Shown: positions 41,852 to 50,503 of the stretch, piece by piece
Layout: each line of letters opens with the position of its first letter
Numbering within the stretch: position 1 is the stretch's first letter
Origin: Deltaproteobacteria bacterium
GTDB lineage: Bacteria; Bdellovibrionota; Bdellovibrionia; Bdellovibrionales; Bdellovibrionaceae
Length of the DNA stretch: 64,000 nt
Assembly (NCBI GenBank): GCA_017302835.1
Contig: JAFLCC010000002.1
Location: 124,001 to 188,000, forward strand
Direction of reading: 5' to 3'
The notes under the pieces: generated by a model
What the model was told of the DNA's origin: nothing
Databases searched by the model: none
The model's input: only the letters and a program-made list of their open reading frames with translations
Program-made: the position numbers and the translations under genes

Positions 41852-42625
41852 TTAAAATCCCCTCATAAGATCAAATTCATACTTTAGGACGGAGATGGTA
41901 GCGAGGCAAGCCGTTTCAACACGTAGAATTTGTTCTCCAAGAGTCACAGGACTAAGGCCTTGCTTCATTAAGTGGCTAATTTCCATATCAGAAAAACCTC
42001 CTTCTGAGCCAATAAAGATCCAAATATTTTCAATGTGACTAAATTGATTCAGTGTTTTCAGCTCAGATAGATATCGCTTCACGTCAACCTTTGCATCTCC
42101 CTCATATAAGACAAGACAAAGGGTTTCTGGGTTTCGGTGAATTTTAGCTATGAAATCATAAAGTTTGTTTGGAAGCTCAATCCTGAGTAAATCACCTCGA
42201 CCTGATTGTTGAGTTGCAGAAATCACAATTTTTTTCCATCGATCCAATTTATGTTGCCATTCTTTTTCAGAAAAATTTTTAATAAAAGAAAATTCACAAA
42301 TGAGGGGCTGAATGGAGGAGACTCCTAATTCTACCGATTTTTCAATAATACTTTCTAGAGTTGAAAACTTAGGAATTGAAAGACACAAATGGAGATGGGG
42401 TTTTTTCAAAGGGGCTATTTGTCGTTCTTCAAGAATCTCCGCGATAGCTCTTTTTTTTGATTTTTCTTTAACTTCCACAAGGAAGGCCTTGGCATCTTCG
42501 GTGATGACTTCAAATCGATTTCCAGGTTCTTGCCTGCAAACCTCGAAAATATGATGAAATAATTCATTTTGAAAAGTAATCTGATTATGACTAATATCTT
42601 TCCGAGAGATCCAGTACCTTCGCAT
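41852..42625 (-). CDS. rsmE: 16S rRNA m3U1498 methyltransferase
   Basis: 257 residues of the RsmE SPOUT family. It methylates N3 of U1498 in 16S rRNA. The knot signature is present: IFIGSEGGFSDMEISHLMK and TLGEQILRVETACLATISVLKYE; the N-terminal PUA-like part begins with RRYWISRKDI. It lies 10 bp after prmA and 1 bp before the RDD gene, in one operon. Confidence 0.94.
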   Translation of the reverse strand: MRRYWISRKDISHNQITFQNELFHHIFEVCRQEPGNRFEVITEDAKAFLVEVKEKSKKRAIAEILEERQIAPLKKPHLHLCLSIPKFSTLESIIEKSVELGVSSIQPLICEFSFIKNFSEKEWQHKLDRWKKIVISATQQSGRGDLLRIELPNKLYDFIAKIHRNPETLCLVLYEGDAKVDVKRYLSELKTLNQFSHIENIWIFIGSEGGFSDMEISHLMKQGLSPVTLGEQILRVETACLATISVLKYEFDLMRGF

Positions 42626-42635
42626 CTAATCAACC

Positions 42636-43532
42636 CTAAGATGTAATTTTTTTAAGCCAGAAGCCAATCCAGTCATCTTTTTCAAGTCGTAATTCAACTT
42701 TTAACGGCGCTGTTTCAATAAACTCTGTGATAAAATCATCTTCATGATCTTTAAGAATTCCAGTAAGAAATAAACTTCCACCCTCTTTGGTGTTTCGAAC
42801 GAGATCATTCTTGATTTGAAGTAAAATACCATCCGTTATGTTAGCAATTACGACGTCAGATTTCTTATCGTAATCCTGAATTAAATGATCCGAAATTGTC
42901 GTATTTTTTGTTAAATTTCGGGTGATGTTTTCCAAAGCGACACGCCTTGCTTCGGAATCGATTTCAATTCCAGTGACAGATTGAAAACCTAATTTATCAG
43001 CCATGATTGCCAGCAAACCAGTTCCTGTTCCTACATCTAAAAAAACTAAAGAGCTACAATTGATGTTTTTTGAAAATTTATTTAAAAAATAAGAAGCCAT
43101 TTGTGTGGTCGCATGAGTCCCTGTGCCAAATGCCATACCGGGGTCTATAAAAATAGGGTATTCACAATTCATTGGAACAGTTTCCCAGCTTGGGACAATC
43201 CAAAAGCGGTCAACAAGCCTAAAAGCTTTGAATCCCTTCTTCCATTCTTCAAGCCAGTCTTTAGATTCCTCTTCATAAATATGCCATTTGATATTTTTGT
43301 CTAATTTTAATAACCCGTCAAAAAATTGGGGCGAGGGTTTTTCATTAAAAAAAACATCAATCTCGTGAGAGTTTGTTGCGATAATCTTGGGCTCATAGGT
43401 CAAGTCAGGTTGAATAAAGCTCAAGGATTCAGAGACGCCACTTGCGGCACAATCAAAAGAGTGTGAGGTGATAATGTCTTCTTGTTCTTTTGATAAATTA
43501 GAAAGATGAATACGAAAATAAATTGCTGTCAT
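42636..43532 (-). CDS. prmA: Ribosomal protein L11 methyltransferase
   Basis: 298 residues. The SAM motif LDVGTGTGLLAIMADKLG is preceded by FIDPGMAFGTGTHATTQM, the PrmA hallmark, and followed by DVVIANITDGILLQIKNDL (the NxxxxxL catalytic loop). PrmA trimethylates lysines and the N-terminus of L11. It sits just upstream of rsmE, an arrangement common in many bacteria. Confidence 0.94.
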   Translation of the reverse strand: MTAIYFRIHLSNLSKEQEDIITSHSFDCAASGVSESLSFIQPDLTYEPKIIATNSHEIDVFFNEKPSPQFFDGLLKLDKNIKWHIYEEESKDWLEEWKKGFKAFRLVDRFWIVPSWETVPMNCEYPIFIDPGMAFGTGTHATTQMASYFLNKFSKNINCSSLVFLDVGTGTGLLAIMADKLGFQSVTGIEIDSEARRVALENITRNLTKNTTISDHLIQDYDKKSDVVIANITDGILLQIKNDLVRNTKEGGSLFLTGILKDHEDDFITEFIETAPLKVELRLEKDDWIGFWLKKITS

Positions 43533-43547
43533 TTGAAGTGAGATTAA

Positions 43548-43952
43548 TCACTTCTTGCTGGGTTTATCAAGAAAAGAATCTTCTAAATCAATCGTATCTC
43601 CAATCATAAACCAGGGCATTTCTAGCATGGGCAAGCTTTCTCTTCCAAAATAATGGAACTCCCTAGCGACGGCAATTCTTCCATAGACAGCAATAATTTT
43701 TAATTGGCCAACTGGTGCCATTATTTCCCCAATGACTTGAGAGCCAGCGGAGTCCCTTAGGGTTATTTTTCTTGTTACTTGGACGACTAGATTTTTCTTT
43801 AAACTTTTTGAATCATCATTTTTTAAATAAAAATCACGAAAAATTGGATCAGAATCAGAAAGTGGAATATTTCTTTTAACCTCAAAGATACTGATTTCTT
43901 CCGAATTGCTTTTGAGAGAAAGTGTAAATAAAAAAGCCAAAATAAATCTCAT
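43548..43952 (-). CDS. Small secreted protein, possible SH3-like fold
   Basis: 134 residues with a signal peptide (MRFILAFLFTLSLKSNS). The mature part is beta-rich, with GSQVIGEIMAPVGQLKIIAVYGRIAVAREFHYFG, which could be a small barrel of the SH3 or SAF type. Only inferred. It is 15 bp before prmA on the same strand and about 100 bp after the pseudouridine synthase gene. Function unknown. Confidence 0.6.
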   Translation of the reverse strand: MRFILAFLFTLSLKSNSEEISIFEVKRNIPLSDSDPIFRDFYLKNDDSKSLKKNLVVQVTRKITLRDSAGSQVIGEIMAPVGQLKIIAVYGRIAVAREFHYFGRESLPMLEMPWFMIGDTIDLEDSFLDKPSKK

Positions 43953-44053
43953 GATAAAAGCATCGGAGTTTTAAAATGAGACTCAATAGTATTTTCGTCT
44001 AGATTTGAGTAATAGGCGCAACCCCTGGCCCTAAATGGACTTTTTAGAAAAAT

Positions 44054-44929
44054 CTATTTGAACATATCATTGAATTCTTTCGTTGTTTTTTTACTTTGGG
44101 TTACTGGTTTTCGCTTAGCAGAATTCGTTCTTTTGACTCGAGCCATATTAGAGCCTTCAGGACTATCTACTTGAAACACCTTTCTTTGTTCAGCTTCAGT
44201 TAAGAAGGATATTTCGCCTTTTTCAAGATGTCCTAATTTTAGTTTTCCAATGCTGATGCGTTGTAATTTTAAAACATCAAATCCAATTTTTTCAAACATA
44301 TAACGAATCTGACGATTTTTACCTTCATTGATGACAATCTTAATCCAGTCATATTGTTTAGAGCCCTCTTTTCTCTTAATTTTTTCGACATGCAAGGCTT
44401 TAACTCGACCGCCAGGAATACTGATGCCAGTCTTTAATTTTAAAAAATGACTAGGTTGGGGTTGGCCATCTAATTTTACTAAATAGGTTTTAGTCACCTC
44501 AGAATTAGGTTGCATAATTTTATTCGCCCAGTCTCCATCATTTGTTAAAAGTAAAAGGCCTTCAGAATCCCAATCAAGTCTTCCTACGGGAAAAAGTCTT
44601 TGATCAAAACGCTTTATAAAATCAGCAACCGTAGGCCTATTTTCTGGGTCAGAAAGGGTACTCAGAACACCTTTTGGTTTGTGTAGCATGAGGTATAGTT
44701 TTTGCTTTTCTTGTTGAATAGGTTTGCCGGAAACAGTGATTCGGTCTGTAGGGTTCACTTTAATTCCTAATTCAAATACTTTCTTACCATTGACTAACAC
44801 TTTGCCTTCAGCAATTAACTTATCAGCGGCGCGACGACTGCAAACTCCAGAATCAGCTAAGAATTTATTGAGTCTAACTCGTGAATCCTGGGTAATGATT
44901 TGTGATTTTTTGGCTGTATTGTAAGACAT
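44054..44929 (-). CDS. rluB: RluB/RsuA-family pseudouridine synthase
   Basis: 291 residues. An S4 domain starts at RVRLNKFLADSGVCSRRAADKLI (residues 17-40), and the catalytic domain has VGRLDWDSEGLLLLTNDG with the conserved Asp in RLD. KPKGVLSTLSDP and GKNRQIRYMFEKIG are family motifs. It modifies a uridine in 23S (RluB/RluE) or 16S (RsuA) rRNA; size and S4 domain favour RluB. The C-terminus has a basic Lys/Arg/Thr tail. Its first 24 codons overlap the end of the preceding gene in another frame. Confidence 0.9.
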   Translation of the reverse strand: MSYNTAKKSQIITQDSRVRLNKFLADSGVCSRRAADKLIAEGKVLVNGKKVFELGIKVNPTDRITVSGKPIQQEKQKLYLMLHKPKGVLSTLSDPENRPTVADFIKRFDQRLFPVGRLDWDSEGLLLLTNDGDWANKIMQPNSEVTKTYLVKLDGQPQPSHFLKLKTGISIPGGRVKALHVEKIKRKEGSKQYDWIKIVINEGKNRQIRYMFEKIGFDVLKLQRISIGKLKLGHLEKGEISFLTEAEQRKVFQVDSPEGSNMARVKRTNSAKRKPVTQSKKTTKEFNDMFK

Positions 44930-45867
44930 GGTTCACTCTTTTCCGTCGTAAGAATCTGACGGACTCTTAATATCAGGTCTTCTAGACTTTTGTCACCAAT
45001 ATAGACATTTTCAAGAGCAGAATCTGATTGGGACAATAATATGGTCATATAATTTTGCCAGGACTCTGAATTTTTTTCCCATAAACCTTGGCTAATATCA
45101 TAGAGTTTCTTAGTTAAATCTTGATAAAACGGATCAGTGTCTCTGGTGATGAAAAACTGCTCGGTGCGTTTGAGAGGCCAGAAAAGTCGAGGAACTTCGT
45201 GTATTTTTAGATCTGAAAAATCCTGTATTTTTTGAAACATATACCCCCTTGTTATACTGCCACTGATTTTATCACCTTTCAGTTGAAACTGAATTAAATG
45301 TTGAGGGCTAATTTCAAAAAAGAATTTTTTTTCAGAAGAAAGTTCTAAATTGGCACCGTACTCGAGCATTAGGTTTTTTCGGAGCGGTTCTAAAAAACCA
45401 TTACGAATAATAAATCTTCTATCTAACTGGTAAACATATAATTTTTGGTTTTCAGCTAAAACAAAGGCCAGCCATTTTTTTTGCTCAAACTGAAATCTGA
45501 CTTGAGCGTTGAGTCCGTGTTGATTTATGAGAAATTTTTTTAACATGTCCTCGCAATCTTTGTTGCTATCAACTTCAAAAATTTGAACAGTCTCGGGAGA
45601 TCGAATTTCCATTAAGTTCATTTTATTTTGATAAAATCCATTGAAATTTTTTAATAATAAAGCCATCTCGTGACCTAGGTGGGACTTATTTGAATACCAG
45701 TGGGGAAATTCGAACAAGGAACTAAAAAAGATTTCAAAAAACTGAGGAGTGATAGCCTCATCTGCCTGGCAAAATGTTTTAATATAATTATAAAGGGCTA
45801 ATCTAACCGGAGAGGTATGTGGATTTAATTCCATTAAAAACTTAAGTAAATGAGCCATTTTCAGCAT
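44857..45867 (-). CDS. Hypothetical protein upstream of rluB
   Basis: 336 residues; ATG at 45867, with a second ATG three codons later. No signal peptide or membrane helix. The N-terminus (MAHLLKFLMELNPHTSPVRLALYNYIKTF) is helical and the middle is beta-rich (FFEISPQHLIQFQLKGDKISGSITRGYMF). No family recognised. The last 73 bp overlap rluB in a different frame, which is long for bacteria, so either the end or the rluB start may be misread. It is divergent from the coiled-coil gene at 45890. Confidence 0.6.
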   Translation of the reverse strand: MLKMAHLLKFLMELNPHTSPVRLALYNYIKTFCQADEAITPQFFEIFFSSLFEFPHWYSNKSHLGHEMALLLKNFNGFYQNKMNLMEIRSPETVQIFEVDSNKDCEDMLKKFLINQHGLNAQVRFQFEQKKWLAFVLAENQKLYVYQLDRRFIIRNGFLEPLRKNLMLEYGANLELSSEKKFFFEISPQHLIQFQLKGDKISGSITRGYMFQKIQDFSDLKIHEVPRLFWPLKRTEQFFITRDTDPFYQDLTKKLYDISQGLWEKNSESWQNYMTILLSQSDSALENVYIGDKSLEDLILRVRQILTTEKSEPCLTIQPKNHKSLPRIHELDSINS

Positions 45868-45889
45868 ACTTCAAACACTAGGGATTTTT

Positions 45890-46477
45890 TTGGAATTAGT
45901 CCAGAATAATCTTTTACAACATCAAGAAATAATATTAGCCTATTTTCTGCAAAAGAATGTTCCCAGGGCATTTTGGAAGGAAAAAATGGAAAAAGAATTA
46001 AACTATTCATTTTTTGGCGTTGAAAAAGCAGTCCGTGAAGAGAGTGAAGTACATGAAATCGAGGTCCCCGTTATTGATTGGTTGCCTAGCTCGAGTCATG
46101 TTTCTAAATCTAAGCCAGATAGTCCTCATAAAGAGCTTGAAGAACTCAAAACTCAAGTTTTAGAATATCAAAATTCGACGAAGCTAAAAATAGATCGAAT
46201 GAACAATTCAATTCAAAAATGGGAGCAAAACTACGCTGACCTATCGCAAGAAATTTCTTCAAAGATGGCGATACTTTTGCAAAAATTAAATGACCAGAAA
46301 AAGTTTGACCAAAAAGTACAAGATATTGTGGACAGGCACAATAATTTGTTAAAAGGTTATGAAGTTAGAATGAATCAACTGCAAAAACTTTTACAACAAA
46401 AAGAATCTGATTTCGTTGAAGCCCATTCGGCACTGAAAGAAGCAAAGTCAGAAATCGCAAGAATCAAAAGACTCTAG
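45890..46477 (+). CDS. Coiled-coil protein, unknown function
   Basis: 195 residues from a TTG start with AGGGA upstream. The first 60 or so residues are mixed helix (NNLLQHQEIILAYFLQKNVP...), then residues 80-195 form a coiled coil rich in Lys, Gln and Glu (LKTQVLEYQNSTKLKIDRM, MNQLQKLLQQKESDFVEAHSALKEAK). Cytosolic. It is 17 bp before the YqhA-like gene on the same strand, so probably co-transcribed with it. Confidence 0.6.
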   Translation: MELVQNNLLQHQEIILAYFLQKNVPRAFWKEKMEKELNYSFFGVEKAVREESEVHEIEVPVIDWLPSSSHVSKSKPDSPHKELEELKTQVLEYQNSTKLKIDRMNNSIQKWEQNYADLSQEISSKMAILLQKLNDQKKFDQKVQDIVDRHNNLLKGYEVRMNQLQKLLQQKESDFVEAHSALKEAKSEIARIKRL

Positions 46478-46494
46478 GATAGTCTGGAAGTGAT

Positions 46495-47046
46495 ATGAAA
46501 AAGTTAGAGAATGTTTTTGAAGGAATTATTTTTTCAAGCCGCTGGATTCAAGCTCCTATTTATGGTGGTCTCATCATTGGAGCGGTCCTCTACGCCTATA
46601 AGTTTTTAGATGAACTTCTTCATCTCTGCTTGACTGTTGGGTCAATTAAAGAGGAAGTTTTGATGCTTGGGATTCTAACCCTGGTTGATATTTCGATGGT
46701 CTTAAACCTGTTAGTAATGGTGATTATTGGTGGCTACGCGACATTTGTGAGTAGGATGCATCTTGATACACACGAAGATAGGCCCGATTGGCTAGAGAAA
46801 ATTGATGCGGGAACTTTGAAGGTAAAATTAGCAGGAGCCTTAGTAGGAATTTCTGGAATTCACTTACTTAAGTCTTTTATCGATATCGGCAAAAAAGACT
46901 TTGAGCAGGTAAAGTGGCAAATCGTCATCCATGTCGTGTTTTTATTTTCAACACTGATGCTCGCTTATACCGAAAAAGTTCTTCACTCGTCTCACCATAA
47001 AACTGAGGACAAATCCTCCAAGTCAATTCAGGAAAGGTACCCTTGA
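46495..47046 (+). CDS. yqhA: YqhA/UPF0114-family membrane protein
   Basis: 183 residues with about four membrane helices. FEGIIFSSRWIQAPIYGGLIIGAVLYAYKF at the N-terminus, LTLVDISMVLNLLVMVIIGGYATFVS, and KVKLAGALVGISGIHLLKSFIDI are characteristic of UPF0114 (YqhA). The function is unknown. GGAAG lies 6 bases before the ATG. The stop TGA overlaps the TTG start of the next gene. Confidence 0.88.
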   Translation: MKKLENVFEGIIFSSRWIQAPIYGGLIIGAVLYAYKFLDELLHLCLTVGSIKEEVLMLGILTLVDISMVLNLLVMVIIGGYATFVSRMHLDTHEDRPDWLEKIDAGTLKVKLAGALVGISGIHLLKSFIDIGKKDFEQVKWQIVIHVVFLFSTLMLAYTEKVLHSSHHKTEDKSSKSIQERYP

Positions 47047-47624
47047 TATCTGATAGATTGCATGAAAAGATTCGTTCCTATGTCCAATTTCTGCGGCGCT
47101 ATGCAGACAGGTTTTGGTATTCTCCACTCATTGGTTTTCTGGCGGCGCTAGACAATCTTGTTATTGTTATTCCTACTGACGGGATTCTTATATCGAGTTC
47201 AATGCTCCTGCCTAAACGGTGGTTCATTCTCGCCCTTTGCGTTGCCGTAGGATCAACTTTGGGTGCGCTTGCGCTGGCAACACTCGTCGAATTTCAAGGC
47301 CTTCCCTGGATTCTCGATATGTATCCGGGAGTCATTGAGACAAAGACTTGGACCTTATCGATGGAGTTTTTCGAAAGATATGGTTTGTTTTTAGTTTTTG
47401 CAGTAGCTATTACTCCTTTTATGCAGCAGCCGGCCGTGATCCTCGCCAGCCTTGCGAATACCCCTCTTATCAAGCTTGCGGCCGTTATTTTCATTGGGAG
47501 ATTTATTAAGTTTCTTATCATGTCGTATCTTGGATCACATGCGCCCCGTTTGTTGAGCAAAATGTGGGGTCTTAAAGGCGAGTTGGATGACGCGGGAGTG
47601 AAGCTAAATGAGCCAAAGCGGTAA
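47043..47624 (+). CDS. YqaA-like small membrane protein (VTT/DedA-related)
   Basis: 193 residues from a TTG at 47043 that overlaps the yqhA stop; AGGAAAGG lies upstream. About five hydrophobic segments, with FLAALDNLVIVIPTDGILISSSMLLPKRWFILAL and RYGLFLVFAVAITPFMQQPAVILASL resembling the VTT domain of YqaA/DedA proteins. Likely an inner-membrane transporter or scramblase-type protein. The gene is clearly richer in G and C than its neighbours, which may reflect recent acquisition. Confidence 0.68.
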   Translation: MISDRLHEKIRSYVQFLRRYADRFWYSPLIGFLAALDNLVIVIPTDGILISSSMLLPKRWFILALCVAVGSTLGALALATLVEFQGLPWILDMYPGVIETKTWTLSMEFFERYGLFLVFAVAITPFMQQPAVILASLANTPLIKLAAVIFIGRFIKFLIMSYLGSHAPRLLSKMWGLKGELDDAGVKLNEPKR

Positions 47625-47640
47625 AGGTTTGGACAAGTCC

Positions 47641-49416
47641 TTATTTCAAACTTTGAAGTCTTTTTAAAAAGAGTTCTTTCTTTTCAAATTCAGTAAGAGT
47701 TAATTTCTCGAGCCACTGTCCCTTAGAATCAAAGAAGAGAATCGTTGGGAGACCTTTGATTTGGAATTTCTTTTTTAATTTCGCTAACAAATCTGAATCC
47801 TTGGTTGCATCAAATTTTAAAAGCACTACCTCTTTAGTAGCATTTTTAAATTCTGAGGATGAAAAAACATATTTGTCTAATTCATGGCAGGCAGCACACC
47901 AATCCGCATAAAAATCAAGAATGATGGGTTTAGATTGGCTGCTGGCCTTGAAAAAATATTCTTCAGAATAAGGTAGCCAATCGGATTTAGTTTGCGACGA
48001 TTCGGAGATGAGAGGATTTGTTCTAAGAAAATTAAGATCGAATACACCCAGAACTAAAGAGGTTAGACCTAGAACAAAAATTGTCTGCATAAGTCCTTTT
48101 CTTAAATAGTCTCTTCTTTTTGGGTGGGGGATGGGCATAAAGGTTCCGTATAAACTGCTAAGCAAGATCAAGCCTGAACCCAGTACAATTTGAAAAAGGC
48201 GTTCTGATAACAAAAATTGGAGGTAGTAGTAAAAAGCCGTTAGCATCAAACTTCCAAGCAGGAATTTCATAAAATCCATCCAGGGCCCTGATCTTGGCAA
48301 TTTTTTACTTAACTCAGTAAAGGCACCTAAAATAATGAATATAAGCCCCATTCCCATGGCATAGGAAAACAATAGGAAAAATCCAAAAAACATGCTTTTT
48401 TGTGTCGAAACATAAGTAAGAATAGCTACTAAGACAGGGCCAACACAGGGGCTCGCGACCAGACCAGCGAGTAGTCCAGAAAGATAAGCTCCTAAAAAAC
48501 CAGTGTGTTTTGTTCCTTTGCCAAATCGGTTTCTAAAGGCATGGGGAAGTTGAAGCTCGAAAGCACCATACATAGAAAAAGACATAATCAGAAATAAAGT
48601 ACAAATAAAAATCAAAAAATAGGTATTTGATAAAATAGAGCCAAATAGACTTCCTGTATAAGCAGCGATAAGTCCAAACACAGAATAAGTGGTAGCAATT
48701 CCATGGACGTAAATGATACTGGTTAAAAAATTATTAAGTCGGGTTCTCTTCTCTGAGTCTTTGGTTAGTATCGCAATGGTGATTGGAATCATAGGAAAAA
48801 TGCAGGGAGTAAAACTGGTAAGAATTCCAGCAAAAAAGGCCACTATAATTGCTAACCACCAGCTTTGTTTTAAAAGTTCTTCAAAAGAATCTAGGGTGAA
48901 CACAGAGTTCTGAAGTTCCTCAATTTTTTCAGCTGTGGTTGTGCCAACAAAAGTAACTGGTAAAGTGATATCCTTAGATTTTGGAAAAAGGCAAAAACTG
49001 TCTGTACAAGCTTGGTAGGTAATTTCTAAAACAATCTTACCTTTTTCATCGATGAATTTATCAGGAGCTTCAATTTGAAATGACAAAGTGGAAGTTTTTT
49101 CGATACCTCTGCGATTTTTTTTTGAAAATTTATCAAACCACTCCTTAACTGGAAAAAGCTTTAGAGTACTGATCTTAAAACCATTTGGTTCTAATACTTG
49201 TACTTTAAAATTATCCTCATACGTGTGATATCCAGGGGGAAGCGACAATTCAAAAGTCGCATTAAAGTTTTCATTGGAAGAGATAGAATTTTTAAATTCT
49301 ACGGTTCTCACAAGAAGTGGATCAGAATCTTTTTCTTGAGTCCAAGAGTGTGAGGGCAGAAAAGAAGTAAGAAATAAAAGAAAAATAATCATTTGATGTC
49401 TGACTAGGTTATCCAA
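47641..49416 (-). CDS. dsbD: Thiol:disulfide interchange protein DsbD
   Basis: 591 residues from a TTG at 49416 preceded by GAGGAG. Signal peptide, N-terminal periplasmic alpha domain with ACTDSFC, an eight-helix transmembrane beta domain with SFTPCIFPMIP and ASPCVGPVLVAIL (its cysteine pair), and a C-terminal thioredoxin-like gamma domain with FYADWCAACHELDKYVF. It passes electrons from cytosolic thioredoxin across the inner membrane to periplasmic disulfide isomerases. All three cysteine pairs are present. Confidence 0.95.
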   Translation of the reverse strand: MDNLVRHQMIIFLLFLTSFLPSHSWTQEKDSDPLLVRTVEFKNSISSNENFNATFELSLPPGYHTYEDNFKVQVLEPNGFKISTLKLFPVKEWFDKFSKKNRRGIEKTSTLSFQIEAPDKFIDEKGKIVLEITYQACTDSFCLFPKSKDITLPVTFVGTTTAEKIEELQNSVFTLDSFEELLKQSWWLAIIVAFFAGILTSFTPCIFPMIPITIAILTKDSEKRTRLNNFLTSIIYVHGIATTYSVFGLIAAYTGSLFGSILSNTYFLIFICTLFLIMSFSMYGAFELQLPHAFRNRFGKGTKHTGFLGAYLSGLLAGLVASPCVGPVLVAILTYVSTQKSMFFGFFLLFSYAMGMGLIFIILGAFTELSKKLPRSGPWMDFMKFLLGSLMLTAFYYYLQFLLSERLFQIVLGSGLILLSSLYGTFMPIPHPKRRDYLRKGLMQTIFVLGLTSLVLGVFDLNFLRTNPLISESSQTKSDWLPYSEEYFFKASSQSKPIILDFYADWCAACHELDKYVFSSSEFKNATKEVVLLKFDATKDSDLLAKLKKKFQIKGLPTILFFDSKGQWLEKLTLTEFEKKELFLKRLQSLK

Positions 49417-49527
49417 ATGAACTCCTCATGGGGTTTCGGTTGTTCCTGAAAATATAATTAATTCCTGGATGATAGTCTATGAAATCAAGTCGAAGGTCAT
49501 AAATTTACCTATTCAGAGTTAAAATTC

Positions 49528-49554
49528 TCAACATTTAATCAATTGTTCCGATAG
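49528..49554 (+). promoter_or_regulatory. Possible sigma-28 (FliA) promoter of motAB
   Basis: TCAACATT (49528-49535), then 11 bases, then TCCGATAG (49547-49554), compared with the FliA consensus TAAAGTTT-N11-GCCGATAA: 5/8 and 6/8 matches at exact spacing. The motA ATG is about 20 bp downstream after AGGGGAG. FliA control would fit a motor gene. Confidence 0.4.
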
Positions 49555-49574
49555 CAAACCAAAGGGGAGTCACT

Positions 49575-50441
49575 ATGGGCTTTGTTGGTATCCTTGTAGT
49601 TTTTGGTATGGTTTTTGGCGGCTTTATATTGGCCGGTGGTCATATGCACATCATTTTTATTGCGGCACCCTTGGAGCTTATGATTATCGGGGGAGCGGCT
49701 TTAGGAGCTTACATCATAGCTAATCCAGTTAAAATTATTAAGATGGGCATGAAGTTAGGAATGAAAGCGATGACGGCGAAGGGGCCTCAGAAAAAAGATT
49801 TTTTGGAGCTGATGCAATTAATGTTTCAGCTTTTTCAAGTTTTCAGAAAAGAAGGTCCTCAGGGAATTGAAAAACATATCGAAGAGCCAGAGAAAAGTGA
49901 GATATTTAAAGCGTATCCTGGTTTTATGCATAACCATCATGCTGTGCACTTTTTGTGTGATACGATGAAAATTACTCTTTCTGCGGAATTATCTCCCTAT
50001 GATGTGGATGATCTTTTGGATGGCGATATTAAAGCTATACACGCTGAAGAACATCTAGCAATGCATGCGGTTCAGGCCGTGGCAGATGGATTTCCAGGTC
50101 TGGGGATTGTTGCTGCGGTTCTTGGGATCGTGAAAACAATGTCGCATTTGACGGAAGGGACAGAGGTTATCGGAACGCTGGTTGCCAAAGCCCTTGTGGG
50201 AACGATGTTGGGGGTTTTTGGAGCTTACGGTATGATTGGGCCGACGGCGACCAAAATGGCTGCTGATATTGAAGCAGAGGGAAGATATTTAGCTTGTATT
50301 AAGGCGGCGATGGTGGCTTTGCAAAGAGGGGCACCTCCCTTGGTTTGTGTTGAGTACGCAAGAAGAACTATCATGCCAGAAGAAAGACCGTCTTTCGACG
50401 AAATGGATAAGGCAACAAAAGAAATTAAAAAGGCTGCCTAA
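49575..50441 (+). CDS. motA: Flagellar motor stator protein MotA
   Basis: 288 residues with four membrane helices. LMQLMFQLFQVFRKEGPQGIEKHIEEPEKSEIF holds the charged loop residues that touch FliG. VADGFPGLGIVAAVLGIVKTMSHL and GTMLGVFGAYGMIGPTATKM contain the two conserved prolines of helices 3 and 4. It forms the proton-driven stator with MotB. AGGGGAG lies 5-6 bases before the ATG. motB follows after 62 bp. Confidence 0.95.
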   Translation: MGFVGILVVFGMVFGGFILAGGHMHIIFIAAPLELMIIGGAALGAYIIANPVKIIKMGMKLGMKAMTAKGPQKKDFLELMQLMFQLFQVFRKEGPQGIEKHIEEPEKSEIFKAYPGFMHNHHAVHFLCDTMKITLSAELSPYDVDDLLDGDIKAIHAEEHLAMHAVQAVADGFPGLGIVAAVLGIVKTMSHLTEGTEVIGTLVAKALVGTMLGVFGAYGMIGPTATKMAADIEAEGRYLACIKAAMVALQRGAPPLVCVEYARRTIMPEERPSFDEMDKATKEIKKAA

Positions 50442-50503
50442 GATTTGAAAAAGGTAACTGAAGGGCATTAAAAATTTGAGATTTTAAAATTTAAAGGATT
50501 TAA

